Assembly: GCF_002155695.1 (NCBI RefSeq)
Contig: NZ_MUYJ01000001.1
Coordinates: forward strand, 124,001-188,000
Reading direction: 5' to 3'
DNA: 64,000 nucleotides
Source: Erythrobacter tepidarius
Lineage (GTDB): Bacteria > Pseudomonadota > Alphaproteobacteria > Sphingomonadales > Sphingomonadaceae
Positions 17,329-25,670 of this stretch are shown here, in pieces. The notes beneath the pieces are model-generated. The model was not told the origin of the DNA. It did no database searches and was given only the letters and a program-made list of their open reading frames with translations. Every line of letters starts with the position of its first letter. Positions within the stretch are counted from its first letter, which is position 1. A program made the position numbers and the translations under genes.

Positions 17329-18072
17329 GTGAACCGCATCAAGGTCATCGTGCCGATCGCCATGGATGAAGCCGGGGTGGCCAACCGCGCCCAGCAGCTT
17401 CCCGACGGCCTCGTGCGCCCTGGCTTTGCGCCTACCTTCGAGGCCGTGCGCTGGGGCGCGGCGCTCGGCGATTCCTATCACGACACCCTGCTGATGGACT
17501 GGACGGTGTTCCAGGCGGGCGTGACGGCCGAGCAGGAGGGCTATGCCGGGGTGCTGATCGACACGGTGAGCGATTCCGGGCTTTGGCCGCTGCGCTCGGT
17601 GCTCAACATTCCCGTCGTTGGCCCTGGCGAAGCCAGCTTCGCCGCCGCGATGATGCTTGGCAAGGCGTTCTCGATCATCACCATGTGGCCGCAGTGGTTC
17701 CCGCTTTACGAGAAGGTTCTGAGCCAGCACGGCTGGAAACACCGTTGCGCTTCGGTGCGTTCGATCGACACGCGGCCGGACGTGACCGAGCTGCTCGAAG
17801 GCAAGGAGGAGGTCGTCTTCGCCAAGCTCAAGACCGAGGCGATGCGCGCCATCGAGGAGGACGGAGCGGACGTGATCGTGCTCGGCTCGACCACCATGCA
17901 CCAGTCCGCGGCCTATCTCCAGAGCGAGCTGCCTGTGCCGGTGCTGAACCCAGGGCAGGTCGCCTACAAGAACCTCGAGACTTTGATCGAGCTGAGGCTC
18001 AGCCACTCGAAAAAGGCCTTTCCCGCACCCGAAGTGCCGATGTTCGCCGATATCCGAAAGGGCTGGTACTGA
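17329..18072 (+). CDS. Asp/Glu/hydantoin racemase-superfamily protein lacking catalytic cysteines
   Basis: 247 residues. The two-lobed fold is recognisable from GYAGVLIDTVSDSGLWPLR, LNIPVVGPGEASF and DGADVIVLGSTTMHQ. In active racemases and maleate isomerases these loops carry the two catalytic cysteines (CFGDPGL-like and VLGC-like). Here the positions are Thr79 and Ser187, and the only cysteine (Cys140) is elsewhere. An ordinary two-base racemase mechanism is therefore unlikely. It may be a decarboxylase, isomerase or hydrolase of a different kind, or a binding protein. It is the first gene of the rightward operon; its stop overlaps the next start by one base. Confidence 0.8.
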   Translation: MNRIKVIVPIAMDEAGVANRAQQLPDGLVRPGFAPTFEAVRWGAALGDSYHDTLLMDWTVFQAGVTAEQEGYAGVLIDTVSDSGLWPLRSVLNIPVVGPGEASFAAAMMLGKAFSIITMWPQWFPLYEKVLSQHGWKHRCASVRSIDTRPDVTELLEGKEEVVFAKLKTEAMRAIEEDGADVIVLGSTTMHQSAAYLQSELPVPVLNPGQVAYKNLETLIELRLSHSKKAFPAPEVPMFADIRKGWY

Positions 18073-18503
18073 TGAGCGAATGGCAAGAAGGCGGCCCGGG
18101 TCAGACGCCGCTGCCCTATCCCTTTTACGTCGATATCGTCACCAAGCGCTATTTCGACGGGGTCGACAACAAGATCATGGAGCAGGTGCTCGACTGCTTC
18201 ACCCCCGATGCCATCCTGACCGAGGTGACGAGCAACACGGTGCACAGGGGGCGCGAGGCGATCCGGGCGATGTTCGTCAAGCTCTTCGCCGATTTCGAGA
18301 CCATCTGGCACGGCAATTTCGTCCACACCGCCGACCCCGAAACCAACGCGGTGTGCAGCCAGTTCACGGTGCTCATCACCCCCAATGGCGGCGAGGAGCT
18401 GCGCTATGAGAACTGCAACCGCTTCTATCTCAAGGACCGGCTGTTCCACCGCGTCTATGTCTACATGTCGGGCGAAAACCTGCTGAAGGCGGGAGACGCC
18501 TGA
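18072..18503 (+). CDS. NTF2-like/SnoaL-type protein, first of a tandem pair
   Basis: 143 residues. The cone-shaped NTF2 fold is suggested by YPFYVDIVTKRYFDGVDNK, VLDCFTPDAILTE, HRGREAIRAMFVKLFADFE and the closing FHRVYVYMSGENLL. Such proteins act as small isomerases, dehydratases or subunits that shape a pocket. It is clearly paralogous to the next gene (shared VLDCF, AMF/RMF and VYVYMSG segments). TGATG overlaps join it to both neighbours. The exact reaction cannot be read from sequence. Confidence 0.82.
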   Translation: MSEWQEGGPGQTPLPYPFYVDIVTKRYFDGVDNKIMEQVLDCFTPDAILTEVTSNTVHRGREAIRAMFVKLFADFETIWHGNFVHTADPETNAVCSQFTVLITPNGGEELRYENCNRFYLKDRLFHRVYVYMSGENLLKAGDA

Positions 18504-18913
18504 TGCAGTACGAACCCACACTGACGCGGGCTGAGCTGATCGACTTCGCGCTCAACAAATACTTCGCCCGCGTCGATGCCAAGGACTTGGAGGCGGTGCT
18601 GGACTGCTTCCATGAAACCGCCTTGTTCTGCATCCAGACGGCCTTTACCCGGCATAGCGGCAAGGCCGAGATCCGCCGCATGTTCGAGGATTTCTTCGCC
18701 GCCTATGACACCATCATCCATCGCGATTTCACCTGCACCGTGGACGCGGCCAATGGGCGCATCAGCGCCTGCTTCACCGCCGAGCTGCACGATGCGCAAG
18801 GTCAGGTGACGCTGCTCGAGAACACCAATTTCTGGCGTTTGCGGCCCGGCCCGGGCGGCGCGAAGTTCCAGGAAGTCTATGTCTACATGAGCGGGGCCAA
18901 CCCGCTCGTGTGA
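18503..18913 (+). CDS. NTF2-like/SnoaL-type protein, second of a tandem pair
   Basis: 136 residues, paralogous to the preceding gene: FALNKYFARVDAKDLEAVLDCF, HSGKAEIRRMFEDFFAAYD and FQEVYVYMSGANPL. It is slightly shorter at both ends. The start overlaps the upstream stop by one base. Two diverged copies side by side suggest a heterodimer or two consecutive steps. No catalytic residues can be assigned with confidence. Confidence 0.82.
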   Translation: MQYEPTLTRAELIDFALNKYFARVDAKDLEAVLDCFHETALFCIQTAFTRHSGKAEIRRMFEDFFAAYDTIIHRDFTCTVDAANGRISACFTAELHDAQGQVTLLENTNFWRLRPGPGGAKFQEVYVYMSGANPLV

Positions 18914-18951
18914 AGCCTTGCCCTATCGATCCCTCCGAGGAGAGCCGTCCC

Positions 18952-21486
18952 ATGAATATCCGTCTCGTTCTTGCCTCCAGCGCGGCTCTTGGCGCCATCG
19001 CCCTGTCCGCGCCCGCCATCGCCCAGGATGCCCCGGCCGCCGATCAGGCCGCCCAGGAAGACAACGCCATCATCGTCACCGCGCGCCGCCAGTCGGAAAG
19101 CGTTGCCGAAGTGCCTGCCGCGCTCACCGTATTCGGGGCCGAGGCGCTTGCCAGAACCGGCGTCCAGCGCGCCGACGACTTCATCCAGTTGACCCCGGGC
19201 GTGACGATCGTCACCGGCACCGCCGAAGCGGGCGATACCCAGATCAACATCCGTGGCATCAACGGAGCGCGCGATGCGGAAAGCTCGGTCGCGCTCGTGG
19301 TTGACGGGATCCTCAAGACCAACACCGCGCAACTGAACCAGAACCAGGGCACGATGCGCCAGGTGGAAATCCTGAAGGGCCCGCAGGGCGCGCTCTATGG
19401 CCGCAACGCGGCGGCGGGTGCGATCGTGATCCAGACCGTCAAGCCGGGCGACACACTCGAAGGCGGGGTGACGCTGCGCGCGGCTCAGGACAACACCTAC
19501 CTTGCCACCGGCTATGTCTCGGTGCCGGTGGGCGAGGGCGCTGGCTTCGTGCTGTCGGGCAACTACTCGACCACGGATGGCTTCTTCCGCAACCGCTTCC
19601 TGAACAATTCCAAGACCATCGACGATCAGGAGATCTGGTCTGTCGACGGGCGCTTCGTCGCCGCGCTCGGCCCGAATACCGAGCTGGACGTGAAGGCCCG
19701 CTATGCCGACCTTACCGGCGCCTCGATCAACTTCAACGCCAGCTTCCACCTGCCCAACTTCGCCGCTGCCAACCCGGCCTTCTTCGAGGACGTGAACGAG
19801 CATCCTTTCGGCTTCTACTCGAACATCCGTCCGACCAATGATCAGACCACTTTCGAGGCCTCGGCCAAGATCGAGCACGAATTCGACAGCGTCACGCTGA
19901 CAGCCTGGGCGCTCTATAGCGATGTCGACCAGTCGCTGACCGCTGACGGCACTTCGGCCGATTTCGCGCGCTTCACCTTCCCCGGCGCGACTCCGGCCTC
20001 GGTAGCGGCGTCCAACGCCTGCTTTGCCTCGACCGCGCAGCTGACCGGCTATCCCCTCAACCCGCCGGCCTTCATCGGCCAGATCCCGGTGCCCTTCATC
20101 TTCGCGCCGGCCAATGGCTCGACCTTCGGCCCCTACAGCCCGACCACCTGCGACGGCACCCAGTTCCAGATCCGCGAGCAGAGCGATATAAGCGCCGAAA
20201 TCCGCCTCGCCTCAAACGGTGATGGGCCGTTCAACTGGCAGGTCGGCGCCTATTACCTGCACATTGACCGCGAAGTGGGCGTCAGCCTCGGTGCGGATCT
20301 CGGGCAGGGGGTAATCCGCCAGCTTTACAATGCGCCCGGCTCGTCCAACCCGACCACCCAGCTTTACAACGATTCCTTCAAGACCGATGTCTATGCGCTC
20401 TTCGCGGCGGCGGATTTCGATGTCACCGACCGGTTCAACATCTCGGTCGCGGGCCGTTACGACATCGAGGACCGCTCGGTCCGCAGCCTCGTTCCGGCGG
20501 TGTTCGATCCCTTCACTGGCGGGCCGATCAACCCCGGTCAGCAGGTCATCAACGGCGTGGTCCAGCCGATCCCCGACCAGTCGAAGACCTTCAAGCAGTT
20601 CCAGCCCAAGATCTCGCTGCGCTACGCGGTGGACGACAATGCCAACCTCTATGCCAACTGGGGCATCGGCTTCAAATCGGGCGGGTTCAACAACCAGGGT
20701 TCGGCGGCGATCGTCGATCAGGCATTCAACCAGTTCATCGGCACCAATGTGCTGATCAACGACCAGTATCGCAAGGAAGTCTCGAGCGCGTTCGAGGCGG
20801 GGATCAAGGGCAGCCTACTCGATGGCCGCATCACCTATGATCTGGCGGGCTACTACACCACCATCGACGACATGCAGTTCTTCGAGTTCTTCGTCGGCGG
20901 CTTCGGCCTGCTGCGCGTGGTCTCGAACATCGACGAGGTCGAGATCTACGGCGGCGAGCTCAACCTCACGGCCGAGATCATCGAGGGCTGGACCGTGTTC
21001 GGCTCGGCCAACGTGACCGAGAGCGAGATCAAGCAAAACGCCTCGCGTCCGGTGACGGTCGGCAACAAGTCGCCCTACACCGCCGATTACACGCTGAACT
21101 TCGGCACCCAGCTTGACGTGCCGATGACCAGCTCGATGGATTTCGTCAGCCGCGTCGATTACCGCGTCACCGGTCCGACGTGGTTCCATACGCTGCAGGA
21201 CGACACCAATCCGACGCTGTTCAGCGGCCTGCTGCCGGGTTCGGCGCTGGGCCTGCCGGCCTTCGTCGGCGATGCCGACTATTCGGTTTCGCGCCGCGAT
21301 GCCTTCGGCGTGGTCGATGCGCGCATCGGGGTCGAGACCGACCGCTGGTCGCTGTTCGCCTATGCTGAAAACCTGTTCAACAAGAAGTACCTGAACGAGG
21401 TGATTACTGCGGTCGAATTTGGCGGTTCGTTCATCTCGCCCGGCGGGCGTCAGCGCCTCGGGGTGGAGTTCGGCTACAAGTTCTGA
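18952..21486 (+). CDS. TonB-dependent outer-membrane receptor
   Basis: 844 residues. A signal peptide ends near AIAQD (residue 24-26). The TonB-box/plug begins NAIIVTARRQSESVAEVPAAL, followed by a plug with INIRGINGARD and VEILKGPQGALYGRNAAAGAI. A long beta-barrel ends in RQRLGVEFGYKF with the terminal aromatic residue needed for barrel assembly. GAGGAGAG precedes the ATG, 38 bases after the NTF2 pair. It is the last gene of the rightward operon and is predicted to bring the pathway's substrate across the outer membrane. No inner-membrane transporter is present in the cluster. Confidence 0.95.
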   Translation: MNIRLVLASSAALGAIALSAPAIAQDAPAADQAAQEDNAIIVTARRQSESVAEVPAALTVFGAEALARTGVQRADDFIQLTPGVTIVTGTAEAGDTQINIRGINGARDAESSVALVVDGILKTNTAQLNQNQGTMRQVEILKGPQGALYGRNAAAGAIVIQTVKPGDTLEGGVTLRAAQDNTYLATGYVSVPVGEGAGFVLSGNYSTTDGFFRNRFLNNSKTIDDQEIWSVDGRFVAALGPNTELDVKARYADLTGASINFNASFHLPNFAAANPAFFEDVNEHPFGFYSNIRPTNDQTTFEASAKIEHEFDSVTLTAWALYSDVDQSLTADGTSADFARFTFPGATPASVAASNACFASTAQLTGYPLNPPAFIGQIPVPFIFAPANGSTFGPYSPTTCDGTQFQIREQSDISAEIRLASNGDGPFNWQVGAYYLHIDREVGVSLGADLGQGVIRQLYNAPGSSNPTTQLYNDSFKTDVYALFAAADFDVTDRFNISVAGRYDIEDRSVRSLVPAVFDPFTGGPINPGQQVINGVVQPIPDQSKTFKQFQPKISLRYAVDDNANLYANWGIGFKSGGFNNQGSAAIVDQAFNQFIGTNVLINDQYRKEVSSAFEAGIKGSLLDGRITYDLAGYYTTIDDMQFFEFFVGGFGLLRVVSNIDEVEIYGGELNLTAEIIEGWTVFGSANVTESEIKQNASRPVTVGNKSPYTADYTLNFGTQLDVPMTSSMDFVSRVDYRVTGPTWFHTLQDDTNPTLFSGLLPGSALGLPAFVGDADYSVSRRDAFGVVDARIGVETDRWSLFAYAENLFNKKYLNEVITAVEFGGSFISPGGRQRLGVEFGYKF

Positions 21487-21597
21487 GCCTTTCGGCTTGG
21501 CTCAACGCGGCGGTGACGGGCAAGGGACCCGCGCCGCCGTCTTTGTCGGTCGTGACTGTCCTGCCGCTGCGCTGTTCGAGGGCGGGGCACGCAGCCT

Positions 21598-22380
21598 TCA
21601 CCCCCGCGCGACGGTCTCCAGCAGTTCCGCCGTTACCGGATAACCAGCGTCGGCAAGGATGGTCAGCCAGGCCTTCCCGCCTTCCTCGACGACACGGGGC
21701 GTGATCGTCTTGACCGGGATCGCTTCGGCCTGAGCGCGGGCCTCGTCGTAGCTGGCGAACAGCGCGAGCCGTTCGAGATTGCGGCGGGTCGGGAAGATCA
21801 GCTTGATCTCGCCGCGCTCTGCCGCGTCCAGCGCACCCTGGGCCGAGATCCAGAACAGGCGTGTGTTTTCCGACTGGTCAATCGACACTTCCACCGCGCC
21901 GGTGCCAAGATTGGCGAGATAGAAACGCGTGTCATAGACGCGCGGGATGCGCTCGTTCTTGGGGAACCAGCGGGCAAACGGGGTGATCTGGGCAAGATCG
22001 AGCTGCCAGCCGAATTCCGCCAGCACCGGTTCCAGCGCGCCAACCTCAGCCAGCATCGCCCGCGCGGCAGCGGCCCGCTGCGCGTCGATCGCGCCAGCCA
22101 GACCCATCGCCAACCCGGTTTCCTCCAGCGTTTCGCGCACCGCCGCGATCTGGTGCGCGGCCTCGTCCGGTGAGAGGCCATGGGCGGCGGCGATCCTTTC
22201 GCCGAGCGCGAAGTCCGCCTGATCGACCCGCCCACCGGGGAACACTGCCATGCCGCCGGCAAAGCTCATGCCGGACGAGCGGACGGTCATCAGCACTTCC
22301 GGTGGGCCGCCCGCCGGGCCGTTGCGGAAAATGATGATGGTCGCGGCGGGAATGCCCTGAGAAGAGGAATCGCTGGTCAT
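21598..22380 (-). CDS. NUDIX hydrolase (NUDT19-like long form)
   Basis: 260 residues. NUDIX enzymes cleave nucleoside-diphosphate linkages. The box is split in the long-form way: FPGGRVDQADFALGERIAAAHG, about 20 residues, then AAVRETLEETGLAMG with the metal-binding Glu pair. CoA-diphosphatase-like NUDT19 relatives show this arrangement, so CoA or acyl-CoA diphosphates are possible substrates (inference). The start at 22380 gives MTSDSSSQGIPAATIIIF. It is convergent with the TonB receptor gene and separate from its operon. Confidence 0.88.
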   Translation of the reverse strand: MTSDSSSQGIPAATIIIFRNGPAGGPPEVLMTVRSSGMSFAGGMAVFPGGRVDQADFALGERIAAAHGLSPDEAAHQIAAVRETLEETGLAMGLAGAIDAQRAAAARAMLAEVGALEPVLAEFGWQLDLAQITPFARWFPKNERIPRVYDTRFYLANLGTGAVEVSIDQSENTRLFWISAQGALDAAERGEIKLIFPTRRNLERLALFASYDEARAQAEAIPVKTITPRVVEEGGKAWLTILADAGYPVTAELLETVARG

Positions 22381-22797
22381 TGCCGGGCAATGTGGCGCGG
22401 CGGCAGGGCCTTGCCAAGCGGCTGGTTTGAACAGGGTGTCGGAATGCTTTACAAGAGCGCCGCCACGACCCTTGCGGATCAGCTGCAAAATCCCGGAAAT
22501 GCGTGGTTTTCCTTATTTGGCACGCACCATGCATTACGGGATGCGGTCCCAATGGTCTTCACATCGAGGCGCGCCCTTCCTGGTTTTCGGGCGGCGCCTC
22601 CCCACAAAGAAAAACGCCCCGCTCTGGTCCGGCGGGGCGTTTTTTGTTTCCCGATTGCCGCTGTCTTGTATGCTCATGCGAGCCATGCCTGCGCTTGGCG
22701 TGTGGTGAGGCTATGATGGCCCAAGCAGCCGCAGGCCAAGCCGGACGCAGATCCGCCGCCCGCGGAAAATGGCGCACGCACAGGCGCGTGCGCGACC
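22381..22797. other. intergenic region with two tandem hairpins
   Basis: 417 bases lie between the starts/ends of the NUDIX and Grx4 genes. No credible coding frame is present. One hairpin lies at 22566-22600 (GAGGCGC-GCCC with GGGC-g-GCGCCTC, 12-base loop), followed by a strong terminator hairpin. The pair could be the 3' end of a small RNA on the plus strand, or the terminator could serve the Grx4 operon on the minus strand. Confidence 0.55.
22611..22646. terminator. strong bidirectional intrinsic terminator
   Basis: AACGCCCCGC (22613-22622) pairs perfectly with GCGGGGCGTT (22632-22641), flanked by A-runs on the left and T-runs on the right, so it can stop transcription in both directions. 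It lies about 150 bases beyond the Grx4 gene on the minus strand. Confidence 0.88.
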
Positions 22798-23124
22798 TCA
22801 GATTTTCGCCACGCCGCGTTCGTTGAACAGCTGCTGCAATTCGCCGGCCTCGAACATCTCCATCATGATGTCGCTGCCGCCCACGAATTCGCCCTTCACA
22901 TAGAGCTGCGGGATGGTCGGCCAGTCGGAAAAGCTCTTGATGCCCTGCCGGATTTCCATGTCCTGCAGCACGTCGACACTTTCATAGGCGACCCCGCACT
23001 GATCGAGGATCGCAACCGCACGGCTGGAAAAGCCGCATTGCGGGAACAGCGGGGTGCCTTTCATGAACAGCACGACATCATTGCGGGTGACGAGATCGGA
23101 AATGCGGGCGTTGATATCGGACAT
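22798..23124 (-). CDS. grxD: monothiol glutaredoxin (Grx4/GrxD)
   Basis: 108 residues. Monothiol CGFS glutaredoxins carry and deliver [2Fe-2S] clusters. The active motif CGFS starts at Cys30 (PLFPQCGFSSRAV), and WPTIPQLYVKGEFVGGSDI contains the glutathione-binding cis-proline region. It lies downstream of bolA in the same orientation; BolA and Grx4 form a known Fe-S/iron-signalling complex. The start at 23124 is chosen as the conserved N-terminus; an upstream in-frame ATG at 23169 would run into bolA. Confidence 0.96.
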   Translation of the reverse strand: MSDINARISDLVTRNDVVLFMKGTPLFPQCGFSSRAVAILDQCGVAYESVDVLQDMEIRQGIKSFSDWPTIPQLYVKGEFVGGSDIMMEMFEAGELQQLFNERGVAKI

Positions 23125-23165
23125 GCTGCGGTGCGGCCTCTGATGGGGTGAACGGGTTGCGCGGT

Positions 23166-23399
23166 TCAAGTGGGAACCTTGGTGGTGACTTGCAAGGCGT
23201 GGAGTTCGCCACCCATGCGAACGCCGAAGGCCGCATAGACCATCTTATGCTGCGCCACCCGGCTCTTCCCGACAAATTGCGGCGCGGTGACGGTGACCGC
23301 CCAGTGATCATCGTCTCCGGCAAGATCGGTCAGCTCGACCGTCGCCCCAGGCAGGGCGGCGAGGATGGCAGCCTCGATGGCGGCGGCGCTCATCGGCAT
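23166..23399 (-). CDS. bolA: BolA-family protein
   Basis: 77 residues. Core segments are AAAIEAAILAALPGATVELTD and SRVAQHKMVYAAFGVRMGGELHALQV, including the conserved histidine region that coordinates a cluster with Grx4. The gene lies 41 bases from grxD and 4 bases after the zeta-subunit gene. The start at 23399 is preferred because an earlier in-frame ATG overlaps the upstream gene; 23393 is also possible. Confidence 0.94.
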   Translation of the reverse strand: MPMSAAAIEAAILAALPGATVELTDLAGDDDHWAVTVTAPQFVGKSRVAQHKMVYAAFGVRMGGELHALQVTTKVPT

Positions 23400-23403
23400 G
23401 GGA

Positions 23404-23727
23404 TCAGGCCTCGCCGAGCAGCTGGCGGCGCGCCTCAATCGCCAATTCGTCGAGCTTGGCGCGAATATCGGCCTCGGAAATCTCGGTTCCAGCGGCGGTG
23501 AGATCGCCCAGCACCTTGCGGATCACGTCCTCATCGCTGGCTTCCTCGAAATCGGCCTGAACCACGGCCTTCTTGTAGGCGTCGGCCTCGGCCGGAGTGA
23601 GCTGCATCAGCTTTGCTGCCCATTCGCCCAGCAGCCGGTTGCGGCGTGCAGCGATGCGGAAGGCGGTTTCCTCCTCAAGCGCGAAGTGGGCTTCCTCGGC
23701 GCGCTTGCGGTCGTTGAAATCGGTCAT
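23404..23727 (-). CDS. F1-ATPase inhibitor zeta subunit (DUF1476)
   Basis: 107 residues. In alphaproteobacteria such as Paracoccus, zeta binds F1 and blocks ATP hydrolysis. The N-terminal inhibitory region FNDRKRAEEAHFALEEE and the helical bundle AARRNRLLGEWAAKLMQLT and EARRQLLGEA fit the family well. It heads the zeta-BolA-Grx4 gene group. The sequence is entirely cytoplasmic and charged. Confidence 0.93.
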   Translation of the reverse strand: MTDFNDRKRAEEAHFALEEETAFRIAARRNRLLGEWAAKLMQLTPAEADAYKKAVVQADFEEASDEDVIRKVLGDLTAAGTEISEADIRAKLDELAIEARRQLLGEA

Positions 23728-23811
23728 TTCGGTGTCCCTTCGGATACGATCCGCCCCCAGCGATAAAGCGGCCCGCCCGCGGCTTCAAGCGCCAAGCCGG
23801 GGTGAGGAAGA

Positions 23812-24810
23812 TTATTCCATCGTCACCACGAGCTTGCCTACCGCCTCGCGATTTTCGAGCTTGGCGATGGCATCGCCGGCGCGCTCGAGGGGGAAGGTTT
23901 CGCTGATCAGCGGGTCGATCTTGCCGGCCTTCATCAGGTCGAACAACTCGCGCACCTGCGCGCGAAAGGCCTCCGGCTCGCGCATGGTGAAGGCACCCCA
24001 GAACACGCCGCAGATATCGCAGGATTTCAGCAAGGTCAGGTTGAGCGGCATCCTAGCGATCCCGGCGGGAAAGCCGACCACCAGAAAGCGGCCCTCCCAG
24101 GCGATAGCGCGCAGCGCCGGCTCGGAATATTGCCCGCCGACGATGTCATAGACGATGTTCGCGCCCTCCGGCCCGCAGGCCTTCTTGAAGGCGTCTGCGA
24201 GCGCCTTGGAGGCATCCTTGTCCATCGCCTCGCGCGGGTAGATCACCACGTCGTCGGCGCCTGCCTTGCGGGCAATCTCGCCCTTGGCCTGGGAAGAGAC
24301 TGCGGCGATCACGCGTGCGCCGAAGGCCTTGGCGAGTTCGATTGCCGACAGGCCCACGCCGCCCGCCGCGCCCAGCACCAGGACGGTGTCTCCCGGTTTG
24401 ATGTGGCCGCGATCCTTGAGGCCGTGGATGGTGGTGCCATAGGTCATCAGCAAGCTGGCGGCCTTCTCGAAAGGCACGCCGTCCGGTATCGGAAACATTC
24501 TTCCGACCGGCACCACGACCTTTTCGGCAAGGCCGCCATTGCCGATCCCGGCCAGCACGGCGTCGCCGATCCGGTAGCCTTCAACCCCCTCGCCGAGCGC
24601 TTCGATCACGCCCGCGATCTCGCCGCCGGGCGAGAACGGGCGCGGCGGCTTGAACTGGTAGAGGTCACGGATGATCAGCGTGTCGGGATAGTTGATTGCA
24701 CAGGCCTTGACCGCAACCAGCACCTCGCCCTTGCCGGGGGTCGGGACTTCGACCTCATCGAGCGTCAGGGTTTCAGGCCCGCCGGTTGCGTGGCTGCGAA
24801 TGGCTTTCAT
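23812..24810 (-). CDS. zinc-independent quinone oxidoreductase (MDR family)
   Basis: 332 residues. It is NADPH:quinone reductase-like. The N-terminal GroES-like domain has INYPDTLIIRDLYQFKPPRPFSPGGEIAGVIEALGEGVEGYRIGD. The Rossmann motif is VLVLGAAGGVGLSAIELAKAFGARVIA (GAAGGVG). Structural zinc cysteines are absent, as usual for this subfamily. It is immediately downstream of leuD (28 bases) in the same orientation, so it may be read with the leu operon. Confidence 0.9.
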   Translation of the reverse strand: MKAIRSHATGGPETLTLDEVEVPTPGKGEVLVAVKACAINYPDTLIIRDLYQFKPPRPFSPGGEIAGVIEALGEGVEGYRIGDAVLAGIGNGGLAEKVVVPVGRMFPIPDGVPFEKAASLLMTYGTTIHGLKDRGHIKPGDTVLVLGAAGGVGLSAIELAKAFGARVIAAVSSQAKGEIARKAGADDVVIYPREAMDKDASKALADAFKKACGPEGANIVYDIVGGQYSEPALRAIAWEGRFLVVGFPAGIARMPLNLTLLKSCDICGVFWGAFTMREPEAFRAQVRELFDLMKAGKIDPLISETFPLERAGDAIAKLENREAVGKLVVTME

Positions 24811-24837
24811 CTCGTCCTCTCCCGTAAGTCTGGTGTG

Positions 24838-25437
24838 TCAGGCGGCGGTGCCGCGCATCAACCACGGCTGCGCAGCGGCGCGGGCCGCTTCGAAAGCTCC
24901 GATCGCCTCGCTCCGTGCCATCGTCAGGCCGACCTCGTCCAGTCCGTTCAGTAGGCAATGCTTGCGGAACGGGTCGATCTCGAAGACGAAGCGGTCCTGG
25001 TAAGGGGTGGTGACGGTCTGCGCTTCGAGATCGACTGTGATCTCCAGTCCCTCGCGCGCCACCTCAAGCAGCCGGTCGACTGCGTCCTGCGGCAGCACCA
25101 CCGGCAGGATGCCGTTTTTCACCGCGTTGCCCGAGTGGATGTCGGAAAAGCTCGGCGCAATGACAACGCGGATACCGAGGTCGAGCATCGCCCAGGCCGC
25201 GTGCTCCCGGCTGGAGCCGCAGCCATAGTTGTCGCCCGCAATCAGGATCGGCGCGCCCTTGTAGGCAGGATCGTCGAAGACATTGCCCGGCTCCGCCCTG
25301 AGCGCCTCGAACGCGCCCGCGCCTAGGCCCTCGCGGCTGATGGTCTTGAGCCACTTGGCGGGGATGATGATGTCGGTATCGACATTCTTGAGGCCAAGCG
25401 GAATGGCGCGGCCTTGAACGCGGGTGAGCGGCTGCAT
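24838..25437 (-). CDS. leuD: 3-isopropylmalate dehydratase small subunit
   Basis: 199 residues. LeuD with LeuC isomerises 2-isopropylmalate to 3-isopropylmalate in leucine synthesis. Landmarks are [48 protein letters not shown] and KNGILPV. The gene lies 11 bases after a small membrane-protein frame that separates it from leuC. Confidence 0.97.
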   Translation of the reverse strand: MQPLTRVQGRAIPLGLKNVDTDIIIPAKWLKTISREGLGAGAFEALRAEPGNVFDDPAYKGAPILIAGDNYGCGSSREHAAWAMLDLGIRVVIAPSFSDIHSGNAVKNGILPVVLPQDAVDRLLEVAREGLEITVDLEAQTVTTPYQDRFVFEIDPFRKHCLLNGLDEVGLTMARSEAIGAFEAARAAAQPWLMRGTAA

Positions 25438-25448
25438 GGCGGTTCCTG

Positions 25449-25625
25449 TCAGTCGGTCTGGGGTGGTTCGCCCGAAGGGATGGCGTCGGGCCTGGCCGGC
25501 TCTTCGGCCTTCTTCTTGCGCTTGCCTGCGTAGAGCAGCGCGGCCGCGATGGCCGCCGATCCGATGGCGCCCACAGCGGCGATCGCGGCGGTGCGGGCGG
25601 TATTGTTCCTGGGCTTGTCGGTCAT
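25449..25625 (-). CDS. 58-residue membrane protein between leuC and leuD
   Basis: The frame starts [14 protein letters not shown], crosses the membrane once (about [21 protein letters not shown]) and then shows the cluster KRKKKAEE and a Pro-rich acidic tail ending PPQTD. The Lys/Arg patch after the helix predicts a cytoplasmic tail. It fills the gap between leuC (45 bases upstream) and leuD (11 bases downstream) in the same direction. It is not recognised as a known family. Coding is supported by position, spacing and a coherent membrane-protein pattern. Confidence 0.7.
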   Translation of the reverse strand: MTDKPRNNTARTAAIAAVGAIGSAAIAAALLYAGKRKKKAEEPARPDAIPSGEPPQTD

Positions 25626-25670
25626 GGTTGTTTCATGCGCCTCGCGCTGCGGTTGTTCAAGGGGCCGACG

